Assembly (NCBI RefSeq): GCF_900111885.1
Contig: NZ_FOKG01000001.1
Coordinates: 124,001 to 188,000, forward strand
Reading direction: 5' to 3'
Source of the DNA: Amycolatopsis marina
Lineage (GTDB): Bacteria > Actinomycetota > Actinomycetes > Mycobacteriales > Pseudonocardiaceae
DNA length: 64,000 bases
Positions 1-8,128 of the stretch are shown here, piece after piece. The first letter of the stretch is position 1; each line of letters starts with the position of its first letter. The notes under the pieces are model-generated. The model did no database searches, was not told the DNA's origin, and saw nothing but the letters and a program-made list of their open reading frames with translations. The position numbers and the translations under genes are program-made.

Positions 1-60
1 CCGGTCCGAGCTGACAGCTCACCGATACGCATGTGCCCGGCCTCACTCTCCGCCGCGTTG

Positions 61-82
61 ACCTTCACATCTATGTGAGGGT
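61..82 (+). promoter_or_regulatory. MerR-type operator/promoter of the MFS gene
   Basis: Two arms, ACCTTCACAT and ATGTGAGGGT, form an inverted repeat (9 of 10 pairs) around a 2-nt centre. The left arm overlaps a TTGACC -35-like hexamer at 58-63. A short dyad buried in an overlong spacer is typical of MerR-family activated promoters. The regulator would probably lie divergently, left of the window. Seen: dyad and hexamer; inferred: MerR binding. Confidence 0.5.
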
Positions 83-97
83 TTGAGCATATCCACC

Positions 98-1318
98 ATG
101 CGAAACAACACCACACCGTTGCCGTCCGATTCCCCGGTCGATACGGAGAACGGGCAACTCCCTGTCCCGGCGCTGATGGCACTGGCCACGGCCGCCTTCA
201 TCACCGTCCTCACCGAGGCGCTGCCGGCCGGCGTACTGTCCGCCATGAGTACCGACCTCCGCGTCAGCGAGTCCGCCACCGGACAACTGGTGACCGTATA
301 TGCGATCGGCACCGCGATCGCGGCGATTCCGCTGTCCGCGGCCACCGCGAGCTGGCGGCGCAAGCGCGTGCTGCTCACCGGGGTCACCGGGTTCGCCGTC
401 GCCAACACGATCACCGCGGTCTCGACCCACTTTCCGCTGACACTGGCGGCCCGGTTCGTCGCAGGCGTGGCCGCAGGCCTCGTCTGGGCACTGCTGGCCG
501 GATACGCCCGTCGCATGGCACCCGTTCAGCTGCAGGGCAGGGCGATCGCGATCGTCATGGCCGGCATTCCCGTGGCACTGGCCCTTGGCGTGCCGGCGGG
601 AACGTTCCTGGGCGGAGCCGTCGGCTGGCGGGTGACGTTCTCGGCGATGACCGTGCTGGCCTTCGTCCTGATCGTCTGGATGATCATGGTGGTCCCGGAC
701 TATCCCGGGTACCGCCAGGACGACCGGCCATCGATTCCGCGAACCCTCACCATTCCCGGCGTCGCACCCGTTCTGTTCGTCACGCTGGTTTTCGTACTCG
801 CCCACACGATCCTCTACACCTACATCGCCCCGTTCCTGGACAGGATCGGCATGGGCGGCGCGATCGACGTCGTACTGCTGCTCTTCGGCGCCGCCTCCAT
901 GGTGAGCATCTGGATCGTGGGCGCCCACATCGACCGGCGGCTGCGAGTCCTCACCGTCGCCGGCACCCTCCTGTTCGCCGTCGCCGCCAGCACGCTGGCC
1001 GTACTGGCGGGCAACTCCCTGCTGGTCTACGTCGCGGTGACGCTGTGGGGGCTCGGCTTCGGCGGCGTGCCCACCCTCCTGCAGACCGCTGTCGGGGACG
1101 CGGGCGGCGCCGCGGCGGACACCGCACAGGCCATGCTCGTCACGCTGTGGAACGCGGCCATGGCGGGCGGCGGAATCGCGGGCGGCGTGCTCCTCGACCA
1201 CCTCGGCCCGGCCGCGTTCCCATGGAGCGTCCTGCTCCTGCTGATCCCGGTGCTGGTCGTGGTGATCACCGCCCGCGCGCACGGCTTCCCGCTCCGGCGC
1301 GGAGACACCCACTCATGA
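98..1318 (+). CDS. MFS drug/sugar efflux transporter (DHA1, AraJ/Cmx-like)
   Basis: A proton-driven 12-helix exporter of the cytoplasmic membrane, about 406 residues, the usual length of DHA1 drug/arabinose-efflux permeases. The first helix pair surrounds FITVLTEALPAGVLSAMS, the conserved start of this subgroup. A positively charged SWRRKRVLL loop follows helix 2. The substrate cannot be told. The start is uncertain: TTG at 83 would add MSIST, but ATG at 98 fits better with a MerR-type promoter ending at about 82, since the message would then be nearly leaderless. The 3' end overlaps by a few bases the convergent decayed frame at 1313. It may export a small toxic compound that the missing regulator senses. 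Confidence 0.85.
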   Translation: MRNNTTPLPSDSPVDTENGQLPVPALMALATAAFITVLTEALPAGVLSAMSTDLRVSESATGQLVTVYAIGTAIAAIPLSAATASWRRKRVLLTGVTGFAVANTITAVSTHFPLTLAARFVAGVAAGLVWALLAGYARRMAPVQLQGRAIAIVMAGIPVALALGVPAGTFLGGAVGWRVTFSAMTVLAFVLIVWMIMVVPDYPGYRQDDRPSIPRTLTIPGVAPVLFVTLVFVLAHTILYTYIAPFLDRIGMGGAIDVVLLLFGAASMVSIWIVGAHIDRRLRVLTVAGTLLFAVAASTLAVLAGNSLLVYVAVTLWGLGFGGVPTLLQTAVGDAGGAAADTAQAMLVTLWNAAMAGGGIAGGVLLDHLGPAAFPWSVLLLLIPVLVVVITARAHGFPLRRGDTHS

Positions 1319-1525
1319 ACGCCTGGTCACCTCGTCCAGAGCCCGCAAGCGCTGCCGCAGTTCCTCCCGCCGCTCACCAGCCCCCAGGAAGGACCAGGGC
1401 ACGCTGGGCAGGAGCAATCGATTGCCCGAAACGGCGTATCGCAGTACCTTTTCTTGGTGCTGCCCAGGCGCGCGACCAGGGGGTGCGCACCTGGGCAGCT
1501 CCTGGTCAACCCAGCCGGGGAAGGT
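1313..1525 (-). pseudogene. C-terminal coding remnant, family unknown
   Basis: Seventy sense codons ending in TGA. They read in the same frame as the upstream small gene (1526-1768) and are separated from it by a single TGA. The translation looks protein-like, with KVLRYAVSGNRLLLPSVPW and an amphipathic charged helix, GERREELRQRLRALDEV, near the end. No start codon with a ribosome site is visible inside. It is either the tail of an eroded gene or the readthrough part of its upstream neighbour. The family is not recognised. Confidence 0.35.
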
Positions 1526-1768
1526 TCAGCGTTGCACTGGTGGCTGACCTTGGTCGTCCGGCACAAGACCGAGCATGTCGAGCAGTTCGGCACAGTCCTC
1601 GACGCCATTCGCACCTCGAGCCACGGCCAGTCGTGCGCGGCGCACCTGGTCGTCGGAGACGCGACCGGCGTCCCCGGCGCTCGTCCGCTGGGCCGGCACT
1701 CCGCCGACCACTCCTTCGCCACCTTCGTGCCGCAGGAGGAACTGTCGAACTTCGAGAGACCCGCTCAT
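1526..1768 (-). CDS. small hypothetical protein (80 aa)
   Basis: ATG at 1768 is preceded by a strong GGAGGAG (complement of 1771-1777), which fixes the start. The product is soluble, starts MSGSLEVRQFLLRHE and carries a helical part, SDDQVRRARLAVARG, followed by CAELLDMLGL. No signal peptide or membrane segment. The function is not recognised. The TGA at 1526 is followed in frame by seventy more sense codons, so the original protein may have been longer. Confidence 0.55.
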   Translation of the reverse strand: MSGSLEVRQFLLRHEGGEGVVGGVPAQRTSAGDAGRVSDDQVRRARLAVARGANGVEDCAELLDMLGLVPDDQGQPPVQR

Positions 1769-1985
1769 TGCTCCTCCATGCCCGTCGGAATCGCTTGGCC
1801 GCGAGGCTAGCGAGCACGCGAACCGACTCACAGCCCCCCGCAGAGTGAACCTCCCGGCACTCTACGTGTGCTTGAGCCGCCATCCGGGCATAGTTGAAGG
1901 TGAACGATCAGCAACGGGAACATGACAGATCACCAGGTTTTTTCCGCTCGCGGGGTCGCCTCGGCGCGCCAAATCATGTAACAAT

Positions 1986-2075
1986 CAACGTGCTGACACA
2001 CCCCCGGTCAGCGCCTGTGGAGATCCCCTCCGGCCCCCGCGTTCCTCCCCCTGGCGCGGGGGCCTCTCCATGTCC
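1986..2075 (+). ncRNA. 6C small RNA (two C-loop hairpins)
   Basis: Two hairpins with cytosine-rich loops follow each other, the hallmark of the actinobacterial 6C (B11) RNA. Hairpin 1 has stem GCTGAC/GTCAGC (1992-1997, 2007-2012) and loop ACACCCCCG. Hairpin 2 has a 10-bp stem, GGCCCCCGCG/CGCGGGGGCC (2032-2041, 2055-2064), and a loop holding CCTCCCCC; it may also terminate the transcript. The linker carries GTGGAGATCCCC. Known for the family: the C-rich loops pair with G-rich stretches such as ribosome sites in target messages. No protein gene fits here. The exact ends are estimates. Confidence 0.72.
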
Positions 2076-2276
2076 GCACCCTGATTTCGGACTGCGCGAC
2101 ATCGACGCCGGCCTTCCAGCCGGACCGCCGCGTCAACTACTCAGAGTTGTGGCCGTATTGCCGCTCGCGTCGATCACTCATCCAATCAGCCCAGTGACAG
2201 CAAAGTTTTCGCGACACGCTGTGTGTGTCATGTCACAAGCGCGTTGCGACCGAAACCTTACCGTTATCGTGTCGGG

Positions 2277-2696
2277 GTGCCTCTTCCATCACTAGGACGA
2301 CTGAGCAGCCGGACCGGCCCCAAGGCCGTGAGCCAGGGCCGCCATCGCAACTCCGCGCCCGTCGAGGCGGAGGAAGCGGTCGAGGACCACGAGCTGACCA
2401 GTTACCTCGCCGCACTCGCGCCCGAATCCGACGACCCGGAAAGCACGGGCAGCGGACGGCGCTTCGGCGAGGCTCAGGTCTTCCAGCTCCGGCTGAACCT
2501 CATCGCCAGCCAGCAACTCAAGGACATCGCCGCCGAGCGCAACACCTCTCCCCAGGCACTCGCCCAGGAATGGATTCTGGAGCGCCTCTCCTGGGAAGGC
2601 CAGGCCTCGGCCCAGCTCCGTCAGTTCGAGGAGCAGCACACCGAGGAGCACTACTTCGATCAGCAGTGGCCGCAGCCCGCGGACACCCGCCACTGA
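2277..2696 (+). CDS. hypothetical cytosolic protein, ribbon-helix-helix-like centre
   Basis: About 139 residues from GTG at 2277; a longer in-frame start at 2223 exists, but the added residues look untranslated. The N-terminal half is polar and acidic. Residues about 65-105, from FGEAQVFQLRLNLIASQQL to TSPQALAQEWILERL, resemble the strand-helix-helix of small Arc/CopG-type DNA-binding proteins, with NTSPQALAQEW as the turn. The tail is rich in Glu and His. A hairpin terminator follows at 2720. It may be a small regulator; function not established. Confidence 0.6.
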   Translation: MPLPSLGRLSSRTGPKAVSQGRHRNSAPVEAEEAVEDHELTSYLAALAPESDDPESTGSGRRFGEAQVFQLRLNLIASQQLKDIAAERNTSPQALAQEWILERLSWEGQASAQLRQFEEQHTEEHYFDQQWPQPADTRH

Positions 2697-2719
2697 CCCC
2701 ACTCACCCGGCAATGAGCA

Positions 2720-2750
2720 GGGCCCCGGACGGATTTCTCCGCCGGGGCCC
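2720..2750. terminator. bidirectional hairpin terminator
   Basis: Perfect 9-bp stem GGGCCCCGG/CCGGGGCCC (2720-2728, 2742-2750) with a 13-nt loop. It lies between two convergent genes, so it can end both. Confidence 0.7.
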
Positions 2751-2771
2751 GGGCTCGATACGGGACAGCCG

Positions 2772-2975
2772 TTACAGGGCGCGAACCTTCTGCGCCTGCG
2801 GGCCCTTCTGGCCCTGACCGACCTCGAACTCAACGCGCTGGTTCTCCTCGAGGGTGCGGAAGCCGCGTCCCTCGATTTCCGAGTAGTGCACGAACACGTC
2901 GCCTTCGCCGCCGTCCTGCGCGATGAAGCCGAAGCCCTTCTCGGCGTTGAACCACTTCACAGTGCCTTGCGCCAC
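2772..2975 (-). CDS. cspA: cold-shock protein CspA family
   Basis: A 67-residue single cold-shock domain (OB fold) that binds single-stranded RNA and DNA and melts RNA structure. Both nucleic-acid motifs are present: KGFGFIAQ (RNP1, about residues 13-20) and VFVHYSEI (RNP2, about 27-34). Length is standard. GTG at 2975 is preceded by AGGAG. It is followed by the hairpin at 2720-2750. A second paralogue lies at 13230-13433. The long untranslated region upstream fits temperature-dependent control, but no specific element was identified. Confidence 0.95.
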   Translation of the reverse strand: MAQGTVKWFNAEKGFGFIAQDGGEGDVFVHYSEIEGRGFRTLEENQRVEFEVGQGQKGPQAQKVRAL

Positions 2976-3429
2976 CGTCTTTACTCCTCGTTACAGATCC
3001 GCATCGGCCGTCACCGAGGCGACGACCGGGCCGCCCCGGGCGGTTCCAACGAGTCGAGCAAAGAGCACGTGTCCGGCTCAGGGCTCGCGTCAGAAGTTCC
3101 GCGAGTGTGAAGCCACGAACACGCAAAACGACGGCCTGCCGAAAATCGTACCGGGATCCAGCGCGTTCCGAACCCCTCATCCAACGGTTGGACCAACGCC
3201 GTCAGTCGATCGGCGAAACATGGCCGTCCGCTGTCACGAAACGTCGCCTTCCACCGATAGAGGAGCGTCGACCGACGTCCAACCGGTCCTCGGGGGCGAC
3301 TCCATCTCACCCCCTGCGAGCAACGGCGCACCACTCACTCCATCGCGTGACGCGGGTCACTGTTGCGCGGGTCAACGCCGCACCGGGCCGGGGCGTCATG
3401 TGGGAGTAACCGGGGAGAAGGGGCATTCA
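2976..3429. other. intergenic region between divergent cspA and L,D-transpeptidase genes
   Basis: About 450 bases without a convincing gene. It should hold the promoter and long leader of the cold-shock gene on the minus strand and the promoter of the transpeptidase gene on the plus strand. An open frame runs through it into the transpeptidase, but the translation is low-complexity and carries no signal. No strong dyads seen. Confidence 0.5.
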
Positions 3430-4689
3430 GTGTTCTTGTCGACTGCGTCGAGACATTCCGTCGCCACAGGCAGGACCCAGCGGACGCATCGACGTCGAAA
3501 GTTCCGGCCGAGTGCGGCGACTGCGCTTCTGGCCGCGCTGGTGTTCGGCCTCGCCGCTTGTTCGGGCGATTCGCCGGAAAGCGCCTCGCCGCCCGCGGGC
3601 AACCCGGCGCCCGCCGCTCCCGAGGCGCAGGTGACCGCGCAGCCCGCCGACGGGGCGACCGATGTGGCGCCCGCTGATCCGGTGCGGGTATCGGTGACCG
3701 AGGGCACGCTCGACTCGGTCGCGCTGACAAACCCGGACGGCAAGCAGGTCAAGGGCGAGACGAGCGAGGACAACCGCAGCTGGACCGTGACGGAGCCACT
3801 CGGCTACGGCAAGACGTACACCTGGTCCGGCCGGGCCACCGCGGGTGACGGCGCCGAGGTACCGATCACCGGATCTTTCACGACCGTGCAGCCGCGGCAG
3901 CTCCTCCACGCGCAGCTCAACGTCGGGGACAACAAGACCTACGGCATCGCGATGCCGATCAGCGTCACGTTCCGGGACGCTGCGGGCAGTCCCGCCAAGG
4001 TCACCAACAAGGCGGCCGTCGAGAAGGCGCTGACCGTGGAGTCGACACCGAGTGCCGAAGGATCGTGGGGCTGGCTGGAGAACGACACCGCGGTGCACTG
4101 GCGGCCGAAGGAGTACTGGACCCCGCACACCACCGTGAAACTCACCGCGAAGCTGTACGGCCTGGAGTTGGCCGAGGGCACCTACGGCAAGTCGGACATC
4201 ACCGCGGACTTCGAGATCGGCCGCTCGCAGATCGTCAAGGGCAACACCCAGACCCACCGGATGACGGTCATCCGCGACGGCGAGAAGGTCGCGGACTACC
4301 CGGTCAGCTACGGACTCGACTCCGACCCCGGCCGGGTCACCCGCAGCGGTACCCACGTGGTGATGAGCAAGCACGCGAAGTACTTCATGAACAACCCCGG
4401 CTACGGCTACGAGGACTTCGAGGTCGACTGGGCGGTGCGGATTTCCAACAACGGCGAGTTCACTCACGCGGCGCCGTGGTCGGTGGGTGACCAGGGCAAC
4501 AGAAATGTCTCGCACGGTTGTCTGAACCTGTCCCCGCAGAACGCCAAGGAGTACTTCGACAGCGCGCTGACCGGGGATCCGGTGGAGATCGAGGGCAGCA
4601 CCCAGAAGCTCGGCCCGAAGGACGGGGCTTACCACGACTGGACCTACTCCTGGGACGAATGGGCCACGAAATCGGCTCTGACCAGCTAG
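3430..4689 (+). CDS. L,D-transpeptidase lipoprotein (LppS/Ldt class)
   Basis: Forms 3-3 cross-links in peptidoglycan outside the membrane. GTG at 3430 follows GGGGAGAAGGGG. The 419-residue product has a basic start, a hydrophobic stretch and a lipobox, GLAAC, with Cys44 as lipid anchor. A proline/alanine linker follows, then an Ig-like domain opening AQPADGATDVAPADPVRVSV, a second beta domain, and a C-terminal YkuD catalytic domain with the SHGCLNLS motif that holds the nucleophilic Cys. This order matches mycobacterial LdtMt2-type enzymes. The gene stands alone between divergent cspA and a transporter. Such enzymes are tolerant of many beta-lactams but inhibited by carbapenems (family knowledge). 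Confidence 0.93.
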   Translation: MFLSTASRHSVATGRTQRTHRRRKFRPSAATALLAALVFGLAACSGDSPESASPPAGNPAPAAPEAQVTAQPADGATDVAPADPVRVSVTEGTLDSVALTNPDGKQVKGETSEDNRSWTVTEPLGYGKTYTWSGRATAGDGAEVPITGSFTTVQPRQLLHAQLNVGDNKTYGIAMPISVTFRDAAGSPAKVTNKAAVEKALTVESTPSAEGSWGWLENDTAVHWRPKEYWTPHTTVKLTAKLYGLELAEGTYGKSDITADFEIGRSQIVKGNTQTHRMTVIRDGEKVADYPVSYGLDSDPGRVTRSGTHVVMSKHAKYFMNNPGYGYEDFEVDWAVRISNNGEFTHAAPWSVGDQGNRNVSHGCLNLSPQNAKEYFDSALTGDPVEIEGSTQKLGPKDGAYHDWTYSWDEWATKSALTS

Positions 4690-4796
4690 AAGTCGAATCG
4701 TCCTGTTTGTCACATCGGTTGCAGGTAGATCGATAATTTCCCACACTGTGCCTCCTCAGTAGAACGTTGTCCTGTTGGACTCCGGGAGGCCGTGAC

Positions 4797-6209
4797 ATGA
4801 CCGAACACGCAGTGCCCGCGGCCGCGGGTGAACCGGACACGGCCCCCTACGAGCCGGCTCCCGGCGATGTCCGCAAGGCGGTCGCGGGCTCGGCCATGGG
4901 CAACTGCATCGAGTGGTACGACTTCGGCGTCTTCGGCTTCATGCCCGCGATCCTCGGCCAGGTCTTCTTCAACGCGGGCAGCACCTCCGAGGGTGCGCTC
5001 GCGACGTTCGCGCTCCTCGCGGTCACCTTCGTCATCCGGCCGTTCGGCAGTTTCGTCCTCGGCCCGCTCGGTGACCGGCTGGGCAGGCAGAAGGTCCTCG
5101 CGCTGACCGTCATCATGATGTCGGGATCGACGTTCTGCATCGGCCTCCTGCCGTCGTGGGAGACGATCGGCCCCGCGGCAGCGGTGCTGGTCATCCTCCT
5201 GCGGGCATTGCAGGGTTTCTCCGCGGGCGGCGAGTACGGCGGTGCCGCGACGTTCATCGCCGAGTACGCACCCGACAGGAAGCGCGGTTTCCTCGGCAGC
5301 TGGCTGGAGTTCGGCACCCTCGTCGGCTTCTTCCTCGGCGCGGGTGTCGTCACGGTGTCCACCGTGCTGCTCGGCGACGAGGCGATGCGGGAGTGGGGCT
5401 GGCGCGTGCCGTTCCTGATCGCGGGCCCGCTCGGCCTCGTCGGGCTCTACCTGCGCACCAAACTTGAGGACACGCCGGTGTTCCGTGAGGTGGAGAAGCA
5501 GAAGAAGGTCTCGAAATCGCCGCTGCGGGAACTGCTGACCCATCACTGGCGTTCGATCCTGCACCTGATCGGGCTGGTGATCCTGCTCAACGTCGGTGAC
5601 TGGATCATGCTGGCCTACGTCGAGACCTATCTGAAGAACGTGCTGGGGCTCGACGGCAATATCCCGCTGTTCATCGTGATGGGCGTCATTCTGGCGATGC
5701 TCGCGGTGATCGTCCCGCTGGGCAGCCTGTCCGACAGGATCGGCCGGAAACCGATCCTGATCGCGTGCTGCGCGGGCTTCCTCACGCTGCCGATCCCGGC
5801 GTTCAGCCTGATGCAGAACAGTAAGAACGGCGAAGAGGTCAACATCCTGATGCTCGCGGGCGGCTTGTCGCTCATCGGCGCCTGCCTCGTGCTCTTCCTC
5901 TCCGTGGTGGCCTCGACGTTGCCTGCGATGTTCCCCACCCAGGTGCGGTACGGGGCGTTCTCGATCGGCTACAACGTCTCGACTGCCGCGTTCGCCGGCA
6001 CCGCGCCCTACGTCGTAGGCTCGCTGGTGACCTCGACCGGGAACACGCTCTGGCCCGCCTTCTACCTGATGGGCGCGGCCGCTATCGCCGCCGTGCCGAT
6101 CCTGTTGCTGCCCGAGACCAACGGCGTCTCCCTGCGCGGCATCATCAGCTCGCGCAAGTGCAAGGCGGACAAGGTGCCGAAGGTGTCCGCCGGGACGCCC
6201 ACCGGCTGA
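4797..6209 (+). CDS. MFS metabolite:H+ symporter (ProP-like, MHS family)
   Basis: About 470 residues with twelve membrane helices. The start of helix 1, NCIEWYDFGVFGFMPAIL, and the loop motif GPLGDRLGRQKVL are typical of the metabolite:H+ symporter family, which includes proline/betaine carrier ProP, citrate and alpha-ketoglutarate transporters. ATG at 4797 follows GGGAGG. The C-terminus lacks the long coiled coil of true ProP, so osmosensing is not implied. Substrate: proline, betaine or an organic acid. The gene is monocistronic by spacing; the next gene has its own promoter. Confidence 0.88.
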   Translation: MTEHAVPAAAGEPDTAPYEPAPGDVRKAVAGSAMGNCIEWYDFGVFGFMPAILGQVFFNAGSTSEGALATFALLAVTFVIRPFGSFVLGPLGDRLGRQKVLALTVIMMSGSTFCIGLLPSWETIGPAAAVLVILLRALQGFSAGGEYGGAATFIAEYAPDRKRGFLGSWLEFGTLVGFFLGAGVVTVSTVLLGDEAMREWGWRVPFLIAGPLGLVGLYLRTKLEDTPVFREVEKQKKVSKSPLRELLTHHWRSILHLIGLVILLNVGDWIMLAYVETYLKNVLGLDGNIPLFIVMGVILAMLAVIVPLGSLSDRIGRKPILIACCAGFLTLPIPAFSLMQNSKNGEEVNILMLAGGLSLIGACLVLFLSVVASTLPAMFPTQVRYGAFSIGYNVSTAAFAGTAPYVVGSLVTSTGNTLWPAFYLMGAAAIAAVPILLLPETNGVSLRGIISSRKCKADKVPKVSAGTPTG

Positions 6210-6260
6210 GCGCACTGCGACCTCCGCCACCGCCGTGTCGGCCCTGGGGTGGTCGCGGGT

Positions 6261-6273
6261 TAGCGTGAGTGGG
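6261..6273 (+). promoter_or_regulatory. TAGNNT -10 box of a leaderless gene
   Basis: TAGCGT at 6261-6266 lies seven bases before GTG at 6273 and no ribosome site is visible, which fits transcription starting on the start codon. Confidence 0.45.
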
Positions 6274-6851
6274 TGAGCAAACAGGTACAGCCGTGGCCCC
6301 CGGTGGACACCGAGCCGGTCGCACCCCACCCGGACGCCCCCACCGCGGGCAGCAAGCTCGGCGTGCACTTCGACGAGTGCTTCGGCTGCGGTAACGAGCA
6401 GGAGGCCGGACTGCATCTGCAGTCCACGGTCGGCGAGGGCGCGACGGTGCGCTCGCAGTTCACGGTCACCGAGGCACACCAGGGCGCACCTGGTCTCGCC
6501 CACGGCGGCCTGCTGGCCTGCGCGTTCGACGAAGCTCTCGGTTCCACCGTCGGCAACCTCCTGCGCAGGCCCGCGGTGACCGGGCGACTGGAAACGGATT
6601 TCCGCAGGCCCGTTCCTGTTGGCTCGACCCTGCACATCGTCGCCAAACTCGACGGGGTGGCGGGCCGCAAGATCTACGTCAGCGCCGACGGACACCTCGA
6701 CGCGGAGGACGGGCCGGTTGCGGTGCGTGCCCGTGGCCTGTTCGTCACGGTCGGACTGGAGCACTTCACATCCCACGGGGACGCCGACGCACTGGAGAAG
6801 ATGCGGGCGGCAGGCCGGGTCAAGCGCGAAGACTGGGACATCAACCCCTGA
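6273..6851 (+). CDS. hotdog-fold thioesterase (PaaI/4HBT type)
   Basis: 192 residues. The hotdog region runs from about residue 30 to 155 and contains APGLAHGGLLACAFDEALG, where the His-Gly-Gly turn and the acidic helix residue form the active site of PaaI-like acyl-CoA thioesterases. HFDECFGCGNEQ near the start is common in actinobacterial members. Cytosolic. Likely cleaves an acyl-CoA; substrate unknown. GTG start without a ribosome site, seven bases after TAGCGT, suggests a leaderless message. Confidence 0.85.
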   Translation: MSKQVQPWPPVDTEPVAPHPDAPTAGSKLGVHFDECFGCGNEQEAGLHLQSTVGEGATVRSQFTVTEAHQGAPGLAHGGLLACAFDEALGSTVGNLLRRPAVTGRLETDFRRPVPVGSTLHIVAKLDGVAGRKIYVSADGHLDAEDGPVAVRARGLFVTVGLEHFTSHGDADALEKMRAAGRVKREDWDINP

Positions 6852-6897
6852 TATCCCCTGATCGGTCCCAGCTGGGCCGGAGTGAAAGGCGCCCTGG

Positions 6898-8073
6898 GTG
6901 CTGTTCTTCGTAGTGCTGAGCATCGCCGTCGTGCTGGTGCATGTCTACCTTTGGCGGCGGCTGGTCCGCGACACGACCCGTCCGGGTTGGGCACGCCGAG
7001 CGGGTACGGCCGTCCTCGTTGTGCTCGTGTTGTTGCTGATCGCCGCACTGGCGCTGGGCACGAGGACGGACCCGGCTGTCGCCCGGTGGTTCGCCTGGCC
7101 GGGCTACCTCTGGCTGGCGGTGTTCTTCTACCTGCTGCTGATCCTGCTGGTGCTGGAGATCCCCCGGCTCGCCCTGCGGGGCTGGATGCGCCGGGGTGAG
7201 GAAACCGAACCCGGGGGGCAGGGGGCGGAGTCCCGCAAGCTGAGCAGGCGGGACGTGCTCAGCCGTGGCTCGGCTGCCCTCGCCGGCGTGGTATCCGTGG
7301 GTCTGGTCGGCTACGGCACGACGGTCGCGCTCGGCCCGCCGAGCATCACCCGGTTCCCGATCACCCTGCGCAGGCTGGACCCGCGCGTGTCCGGCTTCCG
7401 GATCGCCCTGATCAGCGACATCCACCTCGGCCCCATCCTGGGACGTTCGTTCACACAACGGATCGTGGACCTCGTCAACGCCGAGCGGCCGGACGCCGTG
7501 GCGATCGTCGGCGACCTGGTGGACGGCGACGTGCCCGCACTCGCCGACGCAACGGCCCCGCTCGCGGACCTGCGCAGCACGCACGGAACGTTCTTCGTCA
7601 CCGGGAACCACGAGTACTACGTCGGGTACTCGCAGTGGGTGGAGCATCTGCCCACGCTCGGGATCACGGTGCTGCGCAACGAGCGCACGACGATCAACCA
7701 CAACGGCGGCAGTTTCGACCTCGCCGGGGTGAACGACGCGACGGCCGATCAGTGGCAGGATGCGGCCGACGTCGACAGGGCGATGCGCGGCCGCGATCCG
7801 CAGCGCGCGGCCGTGCTGCTGGCGCACCAGCCGGTCGACGTGCAGGACGCCGTGCGCAACGACGTCGACCTGCAGCTGTCCGGACACACGCACGGGGGCC
7901 AGCTGACGCCGTTCGAACTGGCGGTGAGCCTGCAGCAGGGCGCGGTCGCCGGCTTCTACGAGATCGAGGGGACCAAGCTGTACGTCACGCGGGGCGCCGG
8001 GTTCTGGGGCCCGCCGGTCCGCATCGGCGCGCCCCCGGACATCACCATCATCGAGCTCCGTGCCGAATCCTGA
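6898..8073 (+). CDS. membrane-anchored metallophosphoesterase (YkuE-like)
   Basis: 391 residues. Three hydrophobic helices fill the first 90 residues. They are followed by LSRRDVLSRGSAALAG, a twin-arginine-like stretch, and a further hydrophobic segment. The catalytic part (about 155-390) has all metal-binding motifs of calcineurin-like phosphoesterases in order: ISDIHLG, GDLVDG, GNHEYY, LLAHQP and SGHTHGG. Two divalent metals would be bound. The catalytic domain is probably outside the cell. The substrate may be a lipid or wall phosphate. GTG at 6898; an upstream GTG at about 6882 is out of frame. Confidence 0.9.
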   Translation: MLFFVVLSIAVVLVHVYLWRRLVRDTTRPGWARRAGTAVLVVLVLLLIAALALGTRTDPAVARWFAWPGYLWLAVFFYLLLILLVLEIPRLALRGWMRRGEETEPGGQGAESRKLSRRDVLSRGSAALAGVVSVGLVGYGTTVALGPPSITRFPITLRRLDPRVSGFRIALISDIHLGPILGRSFTQRIVDLVNAERPDAVAIVGDLVDGDVPALADATAPLADLRSTHGTFFVTGNHEYYVGYSQWVEHLPTLGITVLRNERTTINHNGGSFDLAGVNDATADQWQDAADVDRAMRGRDPQRAAVLLAHQPVDVQDAVRNDVDLQLSGHTHGGQLTPFELAVSLQQGAVAGFYEIEGTKLYVTRGAGFWGPPVRIGAPPDITIIELRAES

Positions 8074-8086
8074 GCCCGACCAGTGG

Positions 8087-8114
8087 ACTCGCACTTTCCC
8101 GGGAAAGTGCGAGT
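8087..8114. terminator. 28-bp perfect palindrome between convergent genes
   Basis: Each half is 14 bases: ACTCGCACTTTCCC followed directly by its exact complement. It sits 13 bases after one stop codon and 14 before the other, so a shared bidirectional terminator is the simplest reading. A perfect palindrome without a loop is unusual for a terminator and could also be a dispersed repeat or a protein site. Confidence 0.55.
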
Positions 8115-8128
8115 TGTTGCCGGCCGGG

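Noticed and set aside
4065..4490. Plus-strand frame inside the L,D-transpeptidase gene
   Set aside because: Shadow frame; the catalytic SHGC motif is in the other frame.
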